From the NCBI GenBank assembly GCA_965240325.2, contig OZ251223.1:248001-312000 (forward strand): a DNA stretch of 64,000 nucleotides, read 5' to 3'. How positions within the stretch are numbered: the stretch's first letter is position 1; the number at the start of each line of letters is the position of its first letter. Of the stretch, positions 1-10,700 are shown one piece after another. Under the pieces are notes generated by a model, which saw only the letters and a program-made list of their open reading frames with translations, ran no database searches and was not told the origin of the DNA. Made by a program: the position numbers and the translations under genes. This DNA comes from Rebecca billardiae RCC1528 (taxonomy: Eukaryota > Haptophyta).

Positions 1-1889
1 GCGACGCGCGTGCCACCTTCCTGCTCGCGAAGCGTGCTGAAACCGGCGATGGTGTCGCCCAAGACGTGCACGAGGCTGCTCGGCTGCACAATCTCGCGGC
101 CGATCGCGGGCTGGCGGACGCGCAGGTAAGGATGGGCGAAGTGTGCACGCATGGACAGCTTGGGCAAGCCAATGACGTTGGGGAGGCCGCGCGCTGGTTC
201 AGGCTGGCTGCCGAGCAGGGCAGTGCAACTGCCCAAAACAACCTGGGCGTGTGCTACGAACGAGGCCAGGGCGTGCCGCTGGATTGCGACGAGGCTGTGC
301 GCTTGTACCGGCTGGCGGCCGGACAGGGCCAAGCAGGTGCACAGCACAACCTGGGTAAGTGCTACCAACTTGCCAAGGGCGTGCCGCAGGATTGGGTGGA
401 GGCGATGCGCTGGTACCGGCTGGCGGCCGAGCAGGGCGAAGCAGATGCACAGCTCACGCTGGGCTTGTGCTACATGGAAGGTGAGGGCGTGCCGCAGGAT
501 TGTTACGAGGCGGTGCGCTGGTCTCAGCTGGCGGCCGAGCAGGGCGACGCAGCTGCGCAGTGCGCCCTGGGCACGTGCTACGGAGATGGCAAGGGCGTGC
601 CGCAGGACTGGGCGGAGGCAATTCGCTTGTACCGGCTGGGGGCAGAGCAGGGCCATGCAGGTGCGCAGTACAAGCTGGGCATGGGCTACGCACACGCCCA
701 GGGCGTGCCGCAGGATTGGGGCGAGGCGGTGCGCTGGTACCGACTGGCGGCCGCGCAGGGCCAAAAAAGCGCGCAGTATATGCTGGGAGTGTGCTACGCA
801 TTCGGCGAGGGCGTGCAGCAGGATTGGGACGAGGCTGTGCGCTGGTACCGACTGGCTGCCGAGCAGAGCCACGCAGCTGCACAGCACAACCTCGGCAGGT
901 GCTGCAAAGAAGGCAAGGGCGTGCCGCAGGATTTTAACGAGGCGGCGCGCTGGTACCGACGGGCGGCCGAACAGGGCCACGCAGATGCACAGAACAGCCT
1001 GGGTCTGTGCTACGATCGAGGCGATGGCGTGCCACAGGATTGGAACGAGGCGGTGCGGTTGTACCGGCTGGCAGCCGAGCAGGGCGAAGCAGCTGCACAG
1101 TGCAACCTGGGCATGCGCTACGGACTAGGCGGGGGTGTGCCGCAGGATTGGGGCGAGGCGGTGCGGTGGTTCCGGCTGGCGGCCGAGCAGGGCGAAGCAG
1201 CTGCACAGTGCAACCTGGGCATGCGCTACGGACTAGGCGGGGGTGTGCCGCAGGATTGGGGCGAGGCGGTGCGGTGGTTCCGGCTGGCGGCCGAGCAGGG
1301 CGAAGCAGCTGCACAGTGCAACCTGGGCATGCGCTACGGACTAGGCGGGGGTGTGCCGCAGGATTGGGGCGAGGCGGTGCGGTGGTTCCGGCTGGCGGCC
1401 GAGCAGGGCGAAGCAGCTGCACAGTACAACCTGGGCATGCGCTACGCACGAGGGGAGGGCGTGCAGCAGGATTGGGATGAGGCAGTGCGCCTGCTTCGGC
1501 TCGCAACTGCTGGCGGCTCAGCCATCGGGCACAATCAGCTGGGAAGGCTGCTGCTGGCAGGTGAGTGTATGGAGCGCAATGTCGAGGAAGGAGCAGAGCT
1601 GCTGCGCCGTGCACTCGAGCTCGATAGCTCGTTCCACCCGAGTGCAGTCCTGGCGGATTTCGCCGGGGACGGCGAGGTGGTCTCCCAGTGCTGCATCACC
1701 TGCGGACGTACCGGCCGTGGTCTGAAGAAGTGCGAGCGATGCCTCGTGGCGGTCTTCTGCTGCCGCGAGCACCAGCGATCCGCATGGAAGGCGCACAAGC
1801 CGCACTGCCGCGTGTGGAGCGGCGCAGATTCGTCGGACTCAAGAGTGGCCGCACACACAACGGCAGGTTCCAGTACCGATGACGGATGA
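1..1889 (+). CDS. Sel1-like repeat protein with C-terminal MYND zinc finger (5' partial)
   Basis: The frame is open to the left edge (first full codon at 3), and residues before the first possible start still fit the Sel1 repeat, so the 5' end lies outside the window. About 628 residues are visible. They consist of roughly fifteen 36-residue Sel1/TPR-like units with the recurring pattern G-x-G-V-P-Q-D-W-x-E-A-V-R-W-x-R-L-A-A-x-Q-G. At nt 1690-1809 a MYND-type finger follows, with paired Cys, a C-x3-H pair and a final H-x3-C. Sel1 arrays form alpha-solenoid scaffolds, and MYND fingers bind short proline-rich peptides, so a protein-protein adaptor role is inferred. Several repeats are exact DNA copies (see the tandem repeat at 1074). 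The same architecture recurs in the gene at 14503, which suggests a family expanded in this genome. The partner and pathway are not visible. Confidence 0.88.
   Translation, partial: DARATFLLAKRAETGDGVAQDVHEAARLHNLAADRGLADAQVRMGEVCTHGQLGQANDVGEAARWFRLAAEQGSATAQNNLGVCYERGQGVPLDCDEAVRLYRLAAGQGQAGAQHNLGKCYQLAKGVPQDWVEAMRWYRLAAEQGEADAQLTLGLCYMEGEGVPQDCYEAVRWSQLAAEQGDAAAQCALGTCYGDGKGVPQDWAEAIRLYRLGAEQGHAGAQYKLGMGYAHAQGVPQDWGEAVRWYRLAAAQGQKSAQYMLGVCYAFGEGVQQDWDEAVRWYRLAAEQSHAAAQHNLGRCCKEGKGVPQDFNEAARWYRRAAEQGHADAQNSLGLCYDRGDGVPQDWNEAVRLYRLAAEQGEAAAQCNLGMRYGLGGGVPQDWGEAVRWFRLAAEQGEAAAQCNLGMRYGLGGGVPQDWGEAVRWFRLAAEQGEAAAQCNLGMRYGLGGGVPQDWGEAVRWFRLAAEQGEAAAQYNLGMRYARGEGVQQDWDEAVRLLRLATAGGSAIGHNQLGRLLLAGECMERNVEEGAELLRRALELDSSFHPSAVLADFAGDGEVVSQCCITCGRTGRGLKKCERCLVAVFCCREHQRSAWKAHKPHCRVWSGADSSDSRVAAHTTAGSSTDDG
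1074..1421 (+). repeat. 108-bp in-frame tandem repeat (3.2 copies) inside the Sel1 gene
   Basis: Units begin at 1074, 1182, 1290 and 1398 with a period of exactly 108 bp (36 codons, one Sel1 repeat). The copies I compared are identical after the first few bases, and the fourth diverges at about 1422. This indicates very recent repeat expansion by unequal exchange or slippage. Confidence 0.9.
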
Positions 1890-2156
1890 GCAGGCAGTTG
1901 CATTCACTGCGAGCAGTGGCTGAGGTCACAGATTGGGCGACGACTGCCATGTGGCATGTAGATCATGACGATCATCAGAGCATGAGTCCCATGACGCAGA
2001 CCCGAGACCTGTGAGACTGAGAGCGGTGGTCACGGCACTCGCGCAAGGCCACTCCCTGTGCCAGCCTGTGGTCAGCACTTCGGACAGTCTGTTGATGGGG
2101 CAGCGTCAGGCTTAGCGCCAATGTAGCCATCACTCGGAGTAGGGCTATACTCCCGC

Positions 2157-2581
<425 letters not shown>

Positions 2582-2596
2582 ACCTGTCCCACGATT

Positions 2597-2634
2597 ACAC
2601 ACACACACACTCTCTCTCTCTCTCTCCCTCCCTC

Positions 2635-2680
<46 letters not shown>
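2597..2680. repeat. Compound (AC)n-(TC)n microsatellite
   Basis: A short AC run passes directly into TC, is interrupted near 2627-2638, and continues as pure TC to 2680. It lies 15 bp after the TAGA array, so the two form a single microsatellite cluster. Confidence 0.95.
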
Positions 2681-2682
<2 letters not shown>

Positions 2683-2827
2683 CCGGGGGCCGCGGGGGAA
2701 TCCAGCCGCCGCCATCGTCTCGATCGAGCGCGCGCCTTCGGCGATACTCGGTTCCTCATAGAAAGCACGCCAAAAAGGGCCAAAACATTTCGTCGCCTCG
2801 GGCCGGCGGGGCGACCCCCCGCTGTGG

Positions 2828-2851
2828 GTCCGGGGGCTGGCGCCCCCGGAC
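2828..2851. other. Perfect GC-rich hairpin (10-bp stem, 4-nt loop)
   Basis: GTCCGGGGGC is followed by the loop TGGC and then GCCCCCGGAC, a perfect inverted repeat. It lies between two convergent genes, so a role in transcript ends is conceivable, but nothing in the sequence proves it. Confidence 0.5.
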
Positions 2852-3184
2852 TTCCGGTGCAGCGGGGGGGGGGTGCTACCACCTCGCGGGGCGCCAGACG
2901 TTGCAGAGTGCAGGGGGGGTGCAACCTGATCATCGTCAGACGATACTCAGAAGGCCCCACAGAAGGGCGTGGGATGCTGTAGTCGTATTATATATATTAG
3001 TCTCAGCAGTACGTAACTTATTTGTCAATTGTCTCAATAATTGATGAGTGGCCTGTGCTGGGCCCGTGTGGGGCGGCGGCCGGCGGCTGCTCGTCTTCAG
3101 TCGCATATGATAATGCGCCCGCGCTGATCAGCATCGTCGACCACCCTTGAATAAGCAGCTACCATCAGCATCATCATCATCTCA

Positions 3185-5307
3185 TCAGTCATCGCCGAGT
3201 AGGGCTGCGCGAGCTTCCTCAGACTGGCGGAGCAGCTGGCTGACCGCGCGGCCGTAGCGCACGGGCGTGGCGCCGCACGCCGGAGAGCAGCGCCGCCCGC
3301 CCGCGCGGCGCAGCTCGCCAACCTCCGCGGGCGCGAGCGCGCGCGTGCACGCGCTCAGCCAGTCGCGCCGGCCGCCCGCGCGCGGCCGCGCGCCCGGGCT
3401 CCCGCCGTCGGCAGCGGGCGTCCGCCCGCTCGCGTTGGCCGGGCGGCGCAGCGCTGCGCGCAGCGGCTCGGTCGGCTCCCAGCAGTCCTGGTAGCAAGGG
3501 ACGTGCTCGAAGTCGCCCTTGTACGCGGGGTTGGGCGCGCGCGGCGCGTGGTGCCACGTGCGCGTGCACGTGAAGCACGACTCCTCGGGCTCGAAGAACA
3601 GCCAATCCGGCCAGCAGCCGTCGAGCTGGTTCTTGGGCGTCGTCCCGCACCGCACGCACGTGGACGAGTGCGCATGCCTGCGGTCGGACTTGAGCTCAGC
3701 CTCCAGCAGCGCCGCCTTGGCGTGGCGCAGCTGCTCGAGCTCGGCGGCGAGCGCGGCCTCGCCGAGCGCCGCGAGCCGCGCGTCCAGCGCGCGCACCGCG
3801 CGCTCGTGCAGCTGCGCGTCGAGAGATTGCATCTCGAGCAGCGGCGCGCTCAGCTCGCTGTCTGGGACGGCGGCGCACATGGCCGGCTGGAACACGCCGC
3901 CCGCGCGCGCCATCTGCTCGCGGCAGCCCCACCAGCGGCAGTTCGCGGGCGTGCGCCGGCGCGCGGGCTTGGTGCGCAGGTACTCGCCGCCCAGCCGGCT
4001 CAGCTCGCGCAGCTCGCGCACCGCCTCCGCGCGCGCGCCCGCGCCCGCCTCGAGCAGCTTGACCGCTCGGCGCGAGCAGCGCGTGATCGCGGTCTCGCGC
4101 GTGTTCGCGTTGCGCGCAACGTAGGTGAGCCCTCGCAGCCCGCCGAGGCGGCCGAGCACGGCGAGGCTCTCGTCGAAGCGCTCGAGCACGCCGACGAAGT
4201 CGAACACGCCGAGCACGCCGTCCAGGTCGCGCTGCGTGAGCGCGGTGGGCTCGCGCGCCGCCGGGTGGTTCACGTTGGCGGCCGCGAGGCCAAGCAACAT
4301 CCGCAGCTGCAGGTTCGCCACAGGCAGCCACTGGCAGAACGGCGTGAAGTCGAAGACGCGCCAGTTGTACAGCGACATCATCAGCGGCACCGGCCGGCGG
4401 ACGAAGGTCACGAGCAGCACGGGGCACACGCCGCGGTACCGCTCGCGCACGTGCGCGACCTCGCGCACCGCCTGCGCGTGGAGGCCCCACGGGTTGTGCA
4501 TCTCCACGAGGGTCCTCCGCGCGCGCGGCGGTGCTGAGAGCAGCTGCCACAGCAGCGCGTGCCACATGGGCGAGTCGAAGTGGGTGACGTAGTAGAAGCT
4601 GGCGCCGGCGAGCTGCGCCTGCCGCTGGAAGATGCTCCGCAGCGTCGTGCCCCCCGTTTTGATCGTGTGCCACACTAAGCGCGCGCGCGCGCGCGCGCGG
4701 CCAGGCGTTGGACGCGAGCGAGGCGCACGCGCGGCGCGGAGCGCGCGTGAGCACGCCTCGGGGCAGCGAGGCACGCGCACGCGCGCGGAGCGCGCGGATG
4801 CCCCCGCCCCCGTCTCACACCAGCTGCAGCCGGCCACCGCCGTCCGCACTCCCGTCCGCGCGGCGCGCCTCCCGCCCCGCGCGCGCCGCGCGCGCGCGCA
4901 CGGAAGATGACAGAGCCGTTCCGGCCGTCGTACGACATGTCGGCCGGCCGCCGCGGCGCATAGGGCGAGTGGTCGGGTACGTTCTCCGTGGGTCGCGGGG
5001 CTCGAGGGCGTGATCGCTTTGGAAGTGCGGCGTCGCGCCTCGACGTCGCGTTCCGCGCCGCGATGCTGGGACTCGCGCGCGCCGCGGCCGACACGAGCTC
5101 CGGCACGCCAGCAGGTTCAGCCGCCGACAGATCGCCCTTGCCGTCTTGGGCGAAGGCGCCGTCGTCCGCCACGCGCGGCTCGTCAGCATCCGGTGCGAAG
5201 CCTGGCACCGCCACCGCCGCCGACACCTCACGCCGCCAGAGCAGGCTCGACGCCGTCAGGCCGAGAAGCGTGCACGTCAGCGCGGCTTGCCTCCATCGAG
5301 TCGCCAT
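3185..5307 (-). CDS. Golgi-type sulfotransferase, type II membrane protein, two exons
   Basis: Joining complement 5307-4902 to 4674-3185 gives 631 residues. The intron (4901-4675, GTGCGC...TTAG) is GC-dinucleotide rich and splits one Leu codon. The N-terminus MATRWRQ is followed by a hydrophobic signal anchor (about residues 8-24) and a Pro/Ala/Arg-rich stem, the usual layout of Golgi enzymes. Across the splice the reading becomes IFLWHTIKTGGTTLRSIF (about 133-150), matching the 5'-phosphosulfate-binding loop (K-T-G-G-T) of carbohydrate sulfotransferases that use PAPS. FVRRPVPLMMSLYNW (about 226) fits the 3'-phosphate site (R-x-P-x6-S). A Cys-rich tail of about 150 residues after a short coiled coil is not standard. 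Transfer of sulfate to a secreted glycan in the Golgi is the likely role; the acceptor is unknown. The splice is supported by motif continuity and frame, not by transcripts. Confidence 0.82.
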
Positions 5308-5357
5308 CGTGCGCTCTCGCCCCTTGGACGTCGCGGACAAACGTTTGAACCGTTGCG

Positions 5358-5915
5358 ATGTCCGCCGCCCGCCGGCAGACGGCGTCGCAGCAGGCCGTGG
5401 TTCAGCGCGTCCGGCGCGCGCCGGTGGGTGTGCCCGTGGACAGGAAGCCCGACGTGGTGACGTACGCGTCGTTCGACTCGCCCTCCGACGAGTTCTGGGC
5501 GAACGGCCCGACCACTTCGCTCCCGTCGCGCGCGCAGCCCTTCCCGCACACGGACCTCCGCCGCCTGCAGCTGCTCGGCATGATCGACGCGATGGTGCAG
5601 TCGACGCCGCCGCCGCCGATGTACGCGCTGTACGAGGTGCTTTCGCTGCTCGAGCGCTTCCACGCAGGCTCTGCCGCCGGGCCGGACGCGCGCACAAAAG
5701 CCTCCTTCGGGGCCACCGAGTCCGCCTATGCCGGTGCCAGGGTGCCGGCCACACAGCCGGCCGCCACGAAGCGCTCGGTCACGGTGGTCACACCAGCAGC
5801 GGCTGCGCCATCATGGGGCGGAGCCACTCGTCCTGGGACGCCTGGTGCGCGTCCACAGACGCGCGGAGGCTCTCGCCGGGTGGCGAGCGCGTCGGGGCCT
5901 GGTTTCGGGCTGTGA
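5358..5915 (+). CDS. Hypothetical protein, 185 residues
   Basis: I do not recognise this protein. The first 110 residues have consistent G/C third positions and a plausible composition (for example DVVTYASFDSPSDEFW, then a helix-like stretch LRRLQLLGMIDAMVQ). The last 60 residues are low-complexity Pro/Ala/Gly/Arg and may be run-on. The start lies only 50 bp from the divergent sulfotransferase start, which is tight for two promoters. Either start could be misplaced, or this could be an unprocessed exon of another transcript. No domain, signal peptide or membrane segment is visible. Confidence 0.45.
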   Translation: MSAARRQTASQQAVVQRVRRAPVGVPVDRKPDVVTYASFDSPSDEFWANGPTTSLPSRAQPFPHTDLRRLQLLGMIDAMVQSTPPPPMYALYEVLSLLERFHAGSAAGPDARTKASFGATESAYAGARVPATQPAATKRSVTVVTPAAAAPSWGGATRPGTPGARPQTRGGSRRVASASGPGFGL

Positions 5916-6264
5916 GTGCTGGCGCGAACCGACAGTGCCAGTGGTCCCAATTCGCGTAGTTCGACAGACAATTCGACTGCCGACGACGCAGCGGCCTGCA
6001 GACTCGGAGTGAGTCGACCGTAACTGATGATGATCGGACTGCTGTCAGCTTATACTGTGACTCAGACTCAGAGTGGCAGACTGCCCACTCGGGCTGACTC
6101 GCCAGTGCCACTCTCCGTCCCGCGTCCGGTCTCCAGTCCAATGAGTGGCTCCGCTGAGACCGCTGACCGCTGCCGACTACCCGCTAGTCGCTAACTGCTA
6201 CCGCTAGGCGCTACCGAGTAACTAGTTACCCGAGTACCGTACGGTCCGCCGTATCGGTACCGTA
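5916..6264. other. Intergenic, nothing recognised
   Basis: This 350-bp gap separates two converging genes. It contains many short ACTCAGAGT and GCTA-type motifs and a CTACCGCTAGGCGCTACCGAG-like degenerate repeat near 6190-6220. No coding frame, RNA gene or long repeat is visible. Confidence 0.6.
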
Positions 6265-7455
6265 CTACGCCCCAGGCGCTGATGGCGGCGGAACTTTCAT
6301 CGACTTGGCAAAGTGCAGCATCGCGGCGTCGGCGACCAGGGACTCCGCTGGAGGCATGGCGCCGAGGCCGCTTGCCTTGCGCTTCTTGCGCTTGGCCGGC
6401 TGCAGCGCAATCGCCTGCGCGGAGGGAGGCGCCCGAGCGTCGTCGTCCCGAGCACCGACCTGGCCTCGGGGCGCCTCCGCAGCCGCCGCAGCCGCGGGCT
6501 CCCAGTTGGGCCAGTCAGCGGGCTCGAGGCCGAGCTCGGGCCACACGCGCTGCACGACCTCGCGCATGTCGGTGGGCAGCGGCGCGCGCACGCTCAGCTC
6601 CGGCGTGGGCGGCCCGGCCGGGTGCGCCACCGCCATGCTCCACGCGTGCAGCAGCGGGCGGCCGCGCATGAACGGCCCGTGTGCCGCGCGCAGCGCCTCG
6701 TTCGACTCCCAGTCGCCGTACCCGTCGTCGTTGGCGACGGGGGCGCCGAGCGCTGCGGTGTGCACGCGGATCTGGTGCTGCCGCCCGGTGAGCAGCTCGA
6801 CCGTCACCAGCGAGAGCCCGTGCGCCGCGCTGTGCGCGTGCACGTGCACCACGCTCTGCGCAGTCTTGCCCTCCAGCCCCGCCGCCTCGACCACGCGCAT
6901 CTTGCCGGGCCGGTCGGGGTCTCGTCCGATCGGCAAGCTCACGTAGATGCGGTGGGCCGGGCCGTCGTGCCGGCCGGACGGGGGCCGCGGCAGGCCGGCG
7001 AGCAGCGCGACGTACCGCTTCTTCGCCGAGCGCCCCTTGAAGTGCGCCGCGAGGTGCCGCTCGGCGCGCGGCGACTTGGCGACGAGCATCACTCCGGTCG
7101 TGCCGCGGTCGAGCCGGTGGACGATCGCCCGCGGGATGATGGAGTCCTTCTCGCCGGTGGAGGCCGTGCGCTCCTTCATCATCGCGGGCGGGATGCGCCC
7201 CTGCAGCGCGTGCACCACCGTGCCGTGGTCCCAGAACCCCGGCGACGGGTGGCACAGCAGGCCAGCCGGCTTGCTGATCACCATCACGTCGTCGTCCTCG
7301 TGAAGCGTTTTCAGCTCGTCGGGCTGGTCGGTCGGCGGGCGCGGCGGTGGCGGCGTAGCCTCGGCGGCGACGGGCTCGGCGGCGCGCTGCGCGTCCTGGC
7401 GCCGCTTGCGCTCGCGATCCCTCTTGCTCAGCCGCTTGCCCTTGCGCGACTTCAT
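6265..7455 (-). CDS. RluA-family RNA pseudouridine synthase
   Basis: The protein has 396 residues. It isomerises selected uridines in rRNA or tRNA to pseudouridine. After a very basic N-terminal 25 residues (KSRKGKRLSKRDRERKRR, a possible nucleolar or nuclear signal) the catalytic domain begins near residue 48. It carries the phrase VISKPAGLLCHP, the family signature HRLDRGTTG at 113-121 with catalytic Asp116, and the RluA motif LLTGRQHQIRVH. The C-terminal 70 residues are Ala/Pro-rich and then Lys-rich and look disordered. No S4 RNA-binding domain is evident. Length and motifs fit eukaryotic RPUSD/RluA-like enzymes. The target RNA cannot be read from sequence. It faces the myosin-polycystin gene across 309 bp. 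Confidence 0.92.
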   Translation of the reverse strand: MKSRKGKRLSKRDRERKRRQDAQRAAEPVAAEATPPPPRPPTDQPDELKTLHEDDDVMVISKPAGLLCHPSPGFWDHGTVVHALQGRIPPAMMKERTASTGEKDSIIPRAIVHRLDRGTTGVMLVAKSPRAERHLAAHFKGRSAKKRYVALLAGLPRPPSGRHDGPAHRIYVSLPIGRDPDRPGKMRVVEAAGLEGKTAQSVVHVHAHSAAHGLSLVTVELLTGRQHQIRVHTAALGAPVANDDGYGDWESNEALRAAHGPFMRGRPLLHAWSMAVAHPAGPPTPELSVRAPLPTDMREVVQRVWPELGLEPADWPNWEPAAAAAAEAPRGQVGARDDDARAPPSAQAIALQPAKRKKRKASGLGAMPPAESLVADAAMLHFAKSMKVPPPSAPGA

Positions 7456-7764
7456 GCTGTTGGCCTTACGTCCACGCGCACAACAAGGTACAGAAGGCGG
7501 GCGCAGCGGGATTCAGCCGGCGGCCACGATGGCGGCGGCGCCAGCGCCCAACATTCCAGCAAGCCATTACCCCGGTTACCCCCATACTGAGTATTCATAC
7601 TAACCTGCGCTGGCGCATTGTAGTATCAAGGCGGCAGATCGCCATCAAGATCACCGGCGCGCAGGGCAGGCAAGCGGTGCGGAGCTGGCCTTCTTGCCCA
7701 GGCGGGTGATCCGTGGGCGGGTGGTCGCCGAGCCGAGACGGGCGCGAGGCGCGCGGGAGGCACG
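7456..7764. promoter_or_regulatory. Shared divergent promoter region
   Basis: This 309-bp gap lies between the divergently transcribed pseudouridine synthase and myosin-polycystin genes. I see no clear TATA box. The position alone argues that it carries the promoters of both. Confidence 0.45.
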
Positions 7765-10700
7765 ATGACCGAGCCGCGGAGGCCGTCGCTCATGAGCATG
7801 AGCGGCATGGGCGGCTCGCTGAGCCGCCTCGGCCTCTTTGGCAGCCGGCGGGCCAAGGACCAGTCACAGTCCTCGTCGCGGCCGACGCAGTCCTCGTCGC
7901 GCCGCGTCGGCCCCGTGCAGGACCTGAGCCGGCTGCAGCAGATCGACGACCAGGTGGTGACGGAGGTGCTCATGCAGCGCTTCGCCGAGAAGAAGATGTA
8001 CACGCGCCTCGGCGACTCCATCCTGCTCACGCTCACGATCCACCAGCCGTCCGAGTCGAACTACGCGGAGGACATCAAGCAGAAGTACCGTGACAGCCAG
8101 TCGTCGGACATCGCGCCGCACCTGTACGCGCTCGCTGAGGAGGCGTACCGGCGGACGCGCGAGAAGCCCGTCGTCGTGCCCCTCCTCATGCTTGGCGAGA
8201 CCGGCTCGGGCAAGACCGAGTCGGCGAAGGAGGTGATGCGCTACCTGCTGTGGCGCGCGAACGCGCTCCCGACGGACACCGAGCGCGGCACGCCGCTCGG
8301 CCGCGCGATCAACGCGTCGTTCGTGGTGCTCGAGGCGTTCGGCAACGCGCGCACGCTCCGCGGGCACAACTCGAGCCGCTTCGGCCTCCTCCGCCGCCTC
8401 GTCGTCACGCCGACCGGCCAGCTGAGCGGCGCGTCTTACCGCATCTTTGGCTTCGACCGCTGGCGCGTCGCCGGCCCGGCGGTGGGCGAGTACAACTTCA
8501 ACGTGTTCTACACGCTGGTGGAGGGCGCGCCCGAGCAGGTGCGCGAGTCGATCGGGCTGCCCGAGCTGCGCGGCTCGCGCCAGTTCAAGGCGCTGCGCGT
8601 CGGCCAGGCGCGCGCGGGCAAGTCGACACCGCTGATGCCTGGCGTGTCCAAGCGCGACGAGGCGGCGTCCTTCGCCGCCCTCTTCGAGGCGATGGAGGTG
8701 ATGGGCGTGCCGAACGCGTCGCGGATCTCGATGCTGCGCTTCCTCGTCGCGCTCGCCCACCTGGGCAACGTCGACGCCGCGCGCATGTCCATCCACGGCG
8801 CCGCGGTGCCGGTCAGCGCGCCGGGCGCCGCCGGTCCGAGTGCGATGGCGTCCGACGCGGCGGCGGGCGCGATGGCCGCAGCCGGCACCGCGCCGCGCCG
8901 GCGGTCCGTCACGCTGACCGCGACGGCGAACGACCAGCTGGTGCGCCGCGTGGCGCAGATGTTCGAGCTCGACCCGGACTCGCCCGCGGGCAACCTCCGC
9001 GCCGCGCTCCTCGGCCGCTCCGTGATGCTCCGCGGCGAGTCGGTCTCGATCCCGCACTCGGCCGAGCAAGCGGAGTGGTGCAAGCGCCAGCTGATGTGCG
9101 CGCTGTACGAGCTGGTGTTCCGCTGGCTGGTGGGCAACGCGAACGCGGAGTGGGCGGCGACCGACCTGAGCGTCGACGGCCCGATCAAGCGCACCTTCGG
9201 CCCGCGCAACCCCGCCAAGGGCTCGTTCATCGACGTATACGACATGCCCGGCTTCGAGGCGCTTGCGTACCCGGGTACACACAACGGCCTTGAGCAGCTG
9301 TGCGCCAACACGCTGGCGGAGCTGATGCAGGCGCACTTCGTGCGCGACACGTTCGTCGAGCGGAAGGCGGTGTACACGGCGGAGAACCTCCCGCCGCTGC
9401 CCGAGGAGGCGAGCGCCACGCCCAACCACGACGCGGGCCGGCTGAGCGCGATGCTGCGCGGCTCTCCGGACGGCGTGTTTGCGCTGCTGAATGAGAGCAC
9501 CGCCTCCTTCGGCGGCGACGCGGAGGTGGCGGCGGCGAACTTCGCGTCGGCGGTGAACGACCACCACTCGGGCGGCTTTGCGATCCGGCTGCCCGCGCGC
9601 GAGTCCGACGTCGAGGTGCTCTTCACCGTGCGCCACTACGCGAAGGAGGTCGCATACTTTGCGCGCGACTTTTGCGTACGCAACAACGCGGCGCTGCCGG
9701 CACACATCGCCAAGGTGCTCTCGCGCTCGAGCGCGCCGCTGATGCGCGAGCTGCTGCAGCTCGACCCGGGCGTGGTGCAGTGGGAGCCGAGCGGCGGGCG
9801 CGACGGCGCCGCCGTCGGCTTCGGCTTCGGCTCGGACGGCGGCGCGGGCGCGATGCGCGCGGCCGACCTCGCGACGACGACGCGACGCGGCTTCATCGCC
9901 GACAAGGCGCACGCTCCGCCGCTCGGGTACATCGGGTACTCGGACCGGTTCGAGCGCGAGCTGCGCGCGCTGGAGAAGCAGCTCGCGCTCGCCGCGCCGA
10001 CCACCACGCTCTTCGTCGTGTGCATCAAGTCCGCGCCGCTCATCCACGTCGCGCAGGGCGCGGACCGCACGACGGTGCTGCGCGGCGTGCGCGCGCGCGG
10101 GCTCGGGCTCGCGACCAAGCTCGTGGCGCACTCGTGGTCGCGCTCGATCGAGTACTCGTGGCTGCACCTGCGGCTGTCGGCGGAGCTGCGCAAGCAGCGC
10201 GGGCTCGACTGGCGCACCGCCTCCACGCTGCGCACCTTCAACACCAAGGACTTCGCCCTGCTCCTCGTGCGCGCGTACGAGGTGCCGGAGCACCAGCACG
10301 CGCTCGGCAAGACAAAGCTGTGGCTGCGCGGCCCGCGCGGCAACCTCTTCTACGCGCTGGTGAGCTCGGAGCTGGTGGAGTGCCTCCCGCCGCTCAAGAC
10401 GGCGCTGCTCGAGTTCTCCAAGCGGCGCCAGTCGCTCGAGCTCCTCGGCCCCTGGCTCCTCGCCTACCGCGAGCGCGTGCGCTTCCAGCAGGTGAAGCGC
10501 GCGGCGATCCAAATCCAGGCGCACGCGCGCGCGGCGCGCGCACGCAAGCAGCACCAGCTGCAGCTGGAGGAGCGCGAGCGCGGCAAGCCGGTGCACCGGC
10601 TGGGGGTGGTGGCGAAGCGGTTCGGGCTGCACTCGCACCGCACGATGACCAAGCTCTTCGGCATCGAGCACAGCCGCGAGGACGCCGCCGTCGAGCGGCG

